In this document: positions 22,020 through 23,603 of the stretch, one piece after another
How the letters are laid out: each line of letters starts with the position of its first letter
Numbering within the stretch: position 1 is the first letter of the stretch
From: Dehalococcoidia bacterium
Lineage (GTDB): Bacteria > Chloroflexota > Dehalococcoidia > E44-bin15
Direction of reading: 5' to 3'
DNA length: 23,603 bases
Assembly (NCBI GenBank): GCA_030619615.1
Contig: JAUXBC010000002.1
Coordinates: 1 to 23,603, forward strand
Program-made: the position numbers and the translations under genes
Notes under the pieces: generated by a model
What the model was told of the DNA's origin: nothing
The model's database searches: none
What the model saw: only the letters and a program-made list of their open reading frames with translations

Positions 22020-22029
22020 GGGGCTTGTT

Positions 22030-23603
22030 GTGGAAAAGAGGCGCTTCGAAGAACAGCTTAATGCATTGCCCGCAAAGCCCGGCGTCTATCTTTTTAGGGA
22101 CGCCTCGGCCAATGTGCTCTATGTGGGCAAGGGCGCCAACCTGCACAACAGAGTGAGGAGCTATTTTACCGCTTCCTCTGGGCTGTCCCCAAAGCTCCAG
22201 AGGATGATAGCCCGGGTGAGCGAATTCGAATTTTTCGTCACCGATTCGGAGCAGGAGGCGCTCATCCTGGAGTGCAACCTGATCAAGAGACACCGACCCC
22301 GCTATAATGTGCGCCTCAAGGACGACAAGACCTACCCCTATCTCAAGATCAGTGTTCACGATGACTGGCCCAGGGTTCATATCACCAGGCGCTTCGAGGG
22401 GGATGGAAGCCGCTACTTTGGCCCCTTTGCCAGCGCCGGCTCCGTCAGAAAGACCCTCGATCTGGTGAAGAAGCTCTTCCCCTTCCGCTCCTGTAGGAAG
22501 GCGATCACAGGAATCGACCGCAGACCCTGTCTGGAGTATGACATCCATCGCTGCGCCGGCCCCTGCATCGGGGCAGTCTCCAAGGAGGATTATCGAGAAA
22601 TTATCGATCAGGTGATCATGTTCCTTGAAGGTAAGCAGGAGGTAGTGGTTAAGGGGCTGGAACGAAAAATGGGGGAGGCATCGCAGAGGCTTGAGTTCGA
22701 AAGGGCTGCTGTACTGCGCGATCAGATCCACGCCGTGGAGAGGGTGACCGAGCGCCAGAAGATCTCCTCAGCGGCGATGGGAGACCAGGATGTTATCGCC
22801 TTGGCTCAGAACAAAGACCAGGCCTATGTGGAGGTGTTCTTCATCCGCAATGGCAAGCTCATCGAACGCGACCACTTCATTTTGCAGGGAGCTCAGGATG
22901 AGCAGCCCAGCCAGATAATGACCAGCTTTCTGAACCAGTTTTACGACTCAGCAACCTATATTCCGCCTCTGATCCTGCTTCAGCATCCGCCGCAGGACCT
23001 GCCCATACTGGAGAAATGGCTGGAAAGCAAAAGGGGGGCCAAGGTCACCCTTCGGGTGCCCCGGCGCGGGGAGAGGAAAAAACTTGTGGAAATGGTGGCG
23101 GAGAATGCTCGCCAGGGTCTGGAACAGATGATGATCAAGTGGCTCGCTGAACCCGATACCACCGCCGCCGCCCTCGAGGAGCTGAGGCGCAAGCTCCATC
23201 TGCCCCAAACGCCGAGGCGAGTGGAGTGCTACGACATTTCAGACATCCGGGGGACCTCTGCGGTGGGGAGCATGGTGGTCTTTGAGGAGGGGCAGCCCAA
23301 GCCAGCGCACTACCGCCGCTTTAGGATAAAGACGGTGGAAGGCGCCGACGATTACGCTATGATTCAGGAGGTCTTGAGGCGGCGCTTCAAAAGGGCGGGC
23401 GGCTTCAAAGGCGAGGAGGGCGCCTGGGCCATAGTCCCCGACCTCGTCCTCATCGATGGCGGCAAGGGGCATCTCAACGCCGCCCTCGATGTGATGAGGG
23501 AGATGGAGGTTGACTTCATCCCCGTCGCCGCCCTGGCCAAGGAGCAGGAGGAGCTTTTCAGGCCAGAGATCGCAGAGCCCATCCTCCTCCCCCGCACATC
23601 GCC
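22030..23603 (+). CDS. uvrC: UvrABC system protein C (3' truncated by window)
   Basis: About 524 codons are visible and the frame is still open at the right edge. UvrC makes both incisions in nucleotide excision repair. The GIY-YIG domain has 'KPGVYLFRD' (16-24) and 'LYVGKG' (30-35). Four cysteines (C155, C167, C175, C179; 'RPCLEYDIHRCAGPCIG' covers three) match those that bind an Fe-S cluster in E. coli UvrC. A UVR motif for UvrB contact lies around 206-237. The C-terminal RNase H-like nuclease has 'VECYDISDIRGTSAVGSMVVF' minus its last residues and 'DLVLIDGGKGHLNAAL'. The HhH domain lies beyond the window. The start is GTG at 22030, seven bases after AAGGGG, which overlaps the previous stop codon. 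Confidence 0.95.
   Translation, partial: MEKRRFEEQLNALPAKPGVYLFRDASANVLYVGKGANLHNRVRSYFTASSGLSPKLQRMIARVSEFEFFVTDSEQEALILECNLIKRHRPRYNVRLKDDKTYPYLKISVHDDWPRVHITRRFEGDGSRYFGPFASAGSVRKTLDLVKKLFPFRSCRKAITGIDRRPCLEYDIHRCAGPCIGAVSKEDYREIIDQVIMFLEGKQEVVVKGLERKMGEASQRLEFERAAVLRDQIHAVERVTERQKISSAAMGDQDVIALAQNKDQAYVEVFFIRNGKLIERDHFILQGAQDEQPSQIMTSFLNQFYDSATYIPPLILLQHPPQDLPILEKWLESKRGAKVTLRVPRRGERKKLVEMVAENARQGLEQMMIKWLAEPDTTAAALEELRRKLHLPQTPRRVECYDISDIRGTSAVGSMVVFEEGQPKPAHYRRFRIKTVEGADDYAMIQEVLRRRFKRAGGFKGEEGAWAIVPDLVLIDGGKGHLNAALDVMREMEVDFIPVAALAKEQEELFRPEIAEPILLPRTS

Overview
The window is about 23.6 kb of dense, moderately GC-rich bacterial chromosome. It carries 21 supported protein genes plus two weaker small ORFs, with no rRNA, tRNA, CRISPR array or insertion sequence that I could see. 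The set points to an anaerobic member of the Chloroflexota, most likely class Dehalococcoidia. It includes a DUF3786 protein, a GreA with an integrase-like N-terminal domain, a split acyl-CoA mutase, a Na+-pumping decarboxylase module, and short Pro-rich or two-helix membrane proteins. This placement is inference from gene content; no marker gene was compared.

Layout. Positions 1-273 hold the 3' end of ychF, read rightwards. From 6889 down to 270 a leftward block probably forms one operon: acyl-CoA mutase large subunit, OadG-like delta subunit, biotin carrier, membrane beta subunit, crotonase, an 81-aa protein, and a radical SAM-PDZ-DUF512 protein. A decayed tail of a second beta subunit lies between beta subunit and crotonase. 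A wrecked alpha/beta hydrolase gene (6961-7281) lies upstream of the mutase, and the best promoter for the block is inside its 3' end. Archease and rtcB (9248 to 7362) form a leftward RNA-ligase operon. Divergent from it are a DUF47 phosphate-transport accessory gene and a PiT transporter, overlapping by 8 bp. A 57-aa membrane protein and ftsH read leftwards to 13276, with the DUF3786 gene divergent from ftsH.

The stretch 14041-14526 is a scar region. It holds a 15-codon stub of a PHP-domain gene, a small Cys-containing ORF, and a 56-bp imperfect direct repeat carrying a promoter and a possible leaderless upstream ORF. It leads into the integrase-domain/GreA fusion. Then come mtaB (leftward), fabF-recJ (rightward), lgt (leftward), a Xer tyrosine recombinase, a Pro-rich single-helix protein, and uvrC, which runs off the right edge.

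How the genes work together. The mutase, biotin carrier, beta and delta subunits and crotonase fit a route in which a succinyl-type CoA ester is rearranged to a malonyl-type CoA ester and decarboxylated, with the decarboxylation driving a Na+ pump. The B12-binding mutase subunit and the carboxyltransferase alpha subunit are absent from the window and would have to be encoded elsewhere. The most unusual items are the 81-aa protein that copies the N-terminal domain of the adjacent radical SAM enzyme, the permuted domain order of that enzyme, the non-canonical active sites of the crotonase and mutase, and the repeat/uORF arrangement ahead of the GreA fusion. Promoters were picked by eye; several carry a TGn extension next to the -10 box.
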